From the NCBI GenBank assembly GCA_003153055.1, contig PMBV01000183.1, forward strand, positions 65,256 through 73,207: a stretch of 7,952 nt of DNA. Reading direction: 5' to 3'. Below the pieces are notes generated by a model. That model was given only the letters and a program-made list of their open reading frames with translations. It was not told where the DNA came from and searched no databases. Source of the stretch: Myxococcales bacterium (lineage in GTDB: Bacteria > Myxococcota > Myxococcia > Myxococcales > Myxococcaceae). Of this stretch, positions 6,184 through 7,952 are shown one piece after another. The position numbers and the translations under genes were made by a program. The stretch's first letter is position 1; the number at the start of each line of letters is the position of its first letter.

Positions 6184-7952
6184 TCAGCGGGCAGGGGCCG
6201 GGAATACACGCGTCGAGCCGAAGCCTCGAGCATCTCGCTGATCTGCTCTTGGACCTGCTTCTGAGACATCCGAGACACCCCGGCCCGGTTCTTTTCCGCC
6301 AAACAGGTGAGCGTATCGATCAGCGCGTCGATGTCCTCCGGGCAGTTTTCCAAGCCAAGGCTCACCCGCACCAGGCCCGGCAGTTTGAGCCGGGGGAAGA
6401 GGCTCTGAATCACCCGCTGGAAGCCTTCGAGGAACGGGCCGATGTCGAGGATGTGCTTGACGATGAGGTGGGCGCAGTGACAGCCGTGTCTCACGCCGAT
6501 GCCGCTCCGTTGGGCGAGCGCGTCGGCCACCCGGCCGGGTGACGCGCCCTTGAGGCTGAACACGATGACGCCCAACCGCTGGGCCCACCGAGGCGAGGTA
6601 GGGTCCTTGACCCCGTACACCGTGAGGCCGGGCACCCGGGCGAGCCCGCTCAAGGCCCGTGCCGTCAACGCCCGCTCCTCATCTTCGATCACCCCCATGC
6701 CTATTCGCCGGAGCAGCACCAGCGCCTTGCCCAGCGCGGCGATGCCGCCCGCGTTCTCTTCGCCGGAGGCTCGAAGGACCTCGAGCTCCGTCGCGTCGAA
6801 CCGGACCCAGCCCTTCTTCGCCACCAACACGCCGCAGCCGAACGGGGCGTAGACCTTGTGCGCGGAGAAGGCGAGGACGTCGATGCCCCAGCGCTCCATG
6901 TCGATCGCCCGGTGAGCCACCAGTTGGGCCGCGTCGACCAGCAGGCGAGCACCGTAGCGATGAGCCAGCTGGCCGATCGCCGCGAGCTCGTTGCAGGCGC
7001 CGAGGACGTTCGATGCGCCGCTCACCGCCACCAGGGTGATGCGGCGGTTTCCGTGCTCGCGCTTCTGGTTGTAGCCGGAGAGGAGCGCCTCCATCTCGGT
7101 CAGGTCCAGGAATCCCTCTCGGTCCACCGACAAGCGAACCAGCGAGTGGCCGGGGATCATCCGCCACGGGAGGTCGTTCGATGAGTGCTCGAGCAGGGTG
7201 TTGAGCACCACCGGCTCGGCGCCGTCGTCTCGAGGCTCACCGCCGAAGCTCTCGGCCGCGAGGTTGAGGGCCTCGGTGGCGTTGGAGGTGAAGACGACGT
7301 CATACTCGCTGAGCGGCGCCCCCAGCATCTCAGCGCACACCGACTTCACCTCGCCGATGATCTCCCGCTGTGCGTCCTGAGGCTGCCGGCAGGTTCGCCG
7401 GAAGGCCTCCCAGATCGGCTCGAACGTGGGGGTGCTGGCGGCGTTGTCCAGGTTGATGAAGGGCCTGGCGCCATCCTGCGTGGGGACGGACACCCCGCGC
7501 CCGATCAAGGTGTGCTTCAGCTGGTCCAACAGCGCTCGCCCGGTGGAGGGCTCCAGCGCGTCGCGGTGGAGAATCGCGTCGGCCGGGAGTCTCCCGGTGG
7601 GCGAGCTGAGGAGCCCGTCGTCCCTCGATGACTGCACCAGGCGCAGGGCCTTGGCGAAGGCGATGATGTTGACGATGGCGGGGGTGCCCGCCTCGAGCCT
7701 GTCTGGCCTGTCGGCCCAGATGACCCAGTCCTCGGAGACGAGCTTGGTGGTTCCTCCCCCGGTCTCGAAGGGAATGCCCCGGGGCAGGGCCGCTCTCTCG
7801 ATCGCGAGGGCCCGCACGCCCACGGACAGGCCGAGGTCCCGGCTCGACACGACGTGATGTCGCCCGGGTGGGAGTCGCTTCGTCAGTGCCGCCGCCCTCC
7901 GAGGCGTGCAAAACACGACGGCGTAGGCGCTAGAGCGCCGATCAGGTTTCTG
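6096..7952 (-). CDS. Class V aminotransferase / cysteine-desulfurase-like PLP enzyme, 5' end beyond right edge
   Basis: The frame is open to the window edge. The first in-frame start, GTG 7916, has no ribosome binding site, and the sequence before it (AYAVV) continues sensibly, so the gene probably starts outside. Numbering from that GTG, residues 152-540 form a complete fold-type I PLP domain: INLDNAAST (154-162), TSNATEALNLA (210-220), LEHSSNDLPW (242-251, H244 stacking on PLP), SGASNVLG (299-306), DAAQ (328-331, Asp binding the PLP nitrogen), SAHK (K354, Schiff-base lysine) and RHGCHCAH (476-483). C481 aligns with the persulfide-forming Cys of SufS. Residues 24-95 resemble the middle of another such domain, with GGGTTKLVSEDWVIWA and EAGTPAIVN, but Asp27 stands at the lysine position. 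A linker (about 96-150) joins the two. The helix around 550-572 is followed by a low-complexity tail that may be decayed sequence. Cysteine desulfurase or another sulfur/amino acid reaction is likely. No SUF or ISC genes are adjacent, so a housekeeping SufS role is not shown. Confidence 0.85.
   Translation of the reverse strand, partial: QKPDRRSSAYAVVFCTPRRAAALTKRLPPGRHHVVSSRDLGLSVGVRALAIERAALPRGIPFETGGGTTKLVSEDWVIWADRPDRLEAGTPAIVNIIAFAKALRLVQSSRDDGLLSSPTGRLPADAILHRDALEPSTGRALLDQLKHTLIGRGVSVPTQDGARPFINLDNAASTPTFEPIWEAFRRTCRQPQDAQREIIGEVKSVCAEMLGAPLSEYDVVFTSNATEALNLAAESFGGEPRDDGAEPVVLNTLLEHSSNDLPWRMIPGHSLVRLSVDREGFLDLTEMEALLSGYNQKREHGNRRITLVAVSGASNVLGACNELAAIGQLAHRYGARLLVDAAQLVAHRAIDMERWGIDVLAFSAHKVYAPFGCGVLVAKKGWVRFDATELEVLRASGEENAGGIAALGKALVLLRRIGMGVIEDEERALTARALSGLARVPGLTVYGVKDPTSPRWAQRLGVIVFSLKGASPGRVADALAQRSGIGVRHGCHCAHLIVKHILDIGPFLEGFQRVIQSLFPRLKLPGLVRVSLGLENCPEDIDALIDTLTCLAEKNRAGVSRMSQKQVQEQISEMLEASARRVYSRPLPAEATLASEPSSAGTARKSATTRGTETAWRT

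Noticed and set aside
7926..7939. The inverted repeat GGCGCT-AG-AGCGCC just upstream of GTG 7916, considered as an operator
   Set aside because: The reading frame is open through it to the window edge and the GTG lacks a ribosome binding site, so it most likely lies inside the coding region.
1..7952. CRISPR arrays, tRNA/rRNA genes, insertion sequences, phage or defence genes
   Set aside because: I saw no regularly spaced repeats, cloverleaf-like sequence, transposase or terminal inverted repeats in either strand.

Overview
The window is about two-thirds G+C, with strong third-position G/C bias that leaves long spurious frames opposite the real genes. Four protein genes are supported, and two of them run off the window edges. 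The gene families and codon bias suggest a Gram-negative bacterium, plausibly a myxobacterium or relative (Myxococcota). That is an inference from gene content, because no rRNA or other marker gene is present.

Layout, left to right. (1) Positions 1-1048, minus strand: the N-terminal 349 residues of an FAD-dependent oleate hydratase (ohyA, formerly 'myosin-cross-reactive antigen'); its 3' end lies left of the window. (2) Positions 1247-2614, plus strand: a polytopic GT-C glycosyltransferase of the GT87/DUF2029 type, diverging from ohyA across a 198-base spacer. (3) Positions 2671-2704: a strong hairpin between two convergent genes, probably a shared terminator. (4) Positions 2720-5473, minus strand: a secreted 917-residue protein with two calcineurin-like metallophosphoesterase domains in tandem; the first has lost one canonical metal-binding histidine. 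(5) Positions 5474-6095: a 622-base gap. It contains what look like two degraded gene ends, one from a CocE/NonD-family hydrolase and, less surely, one from a sensor-type CxxC...IRDDEG tail, plus a nested inverted repeat. (6) Positions 6096-7952, minus strand: a PLP-dependent class V aminotransferase / cysteine-desulfurase-like protein whose 5' end is outside the window. A complete catalytic domain is preceded by the end of a second, similar domain in which the PLP lysine position appears to be Asp.

The genes do not form an obvious pathway. Orientation alternates, spacers are long, and nothing suggests an operon. I see no tRNA, rRNA, CRISPR array, insertion sequence or phage gene. No complete undescribed system is evident. 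The most unusual items are the two duplicated-domain proteins, each with one apparently degenerate active site, and the gene debris between them.
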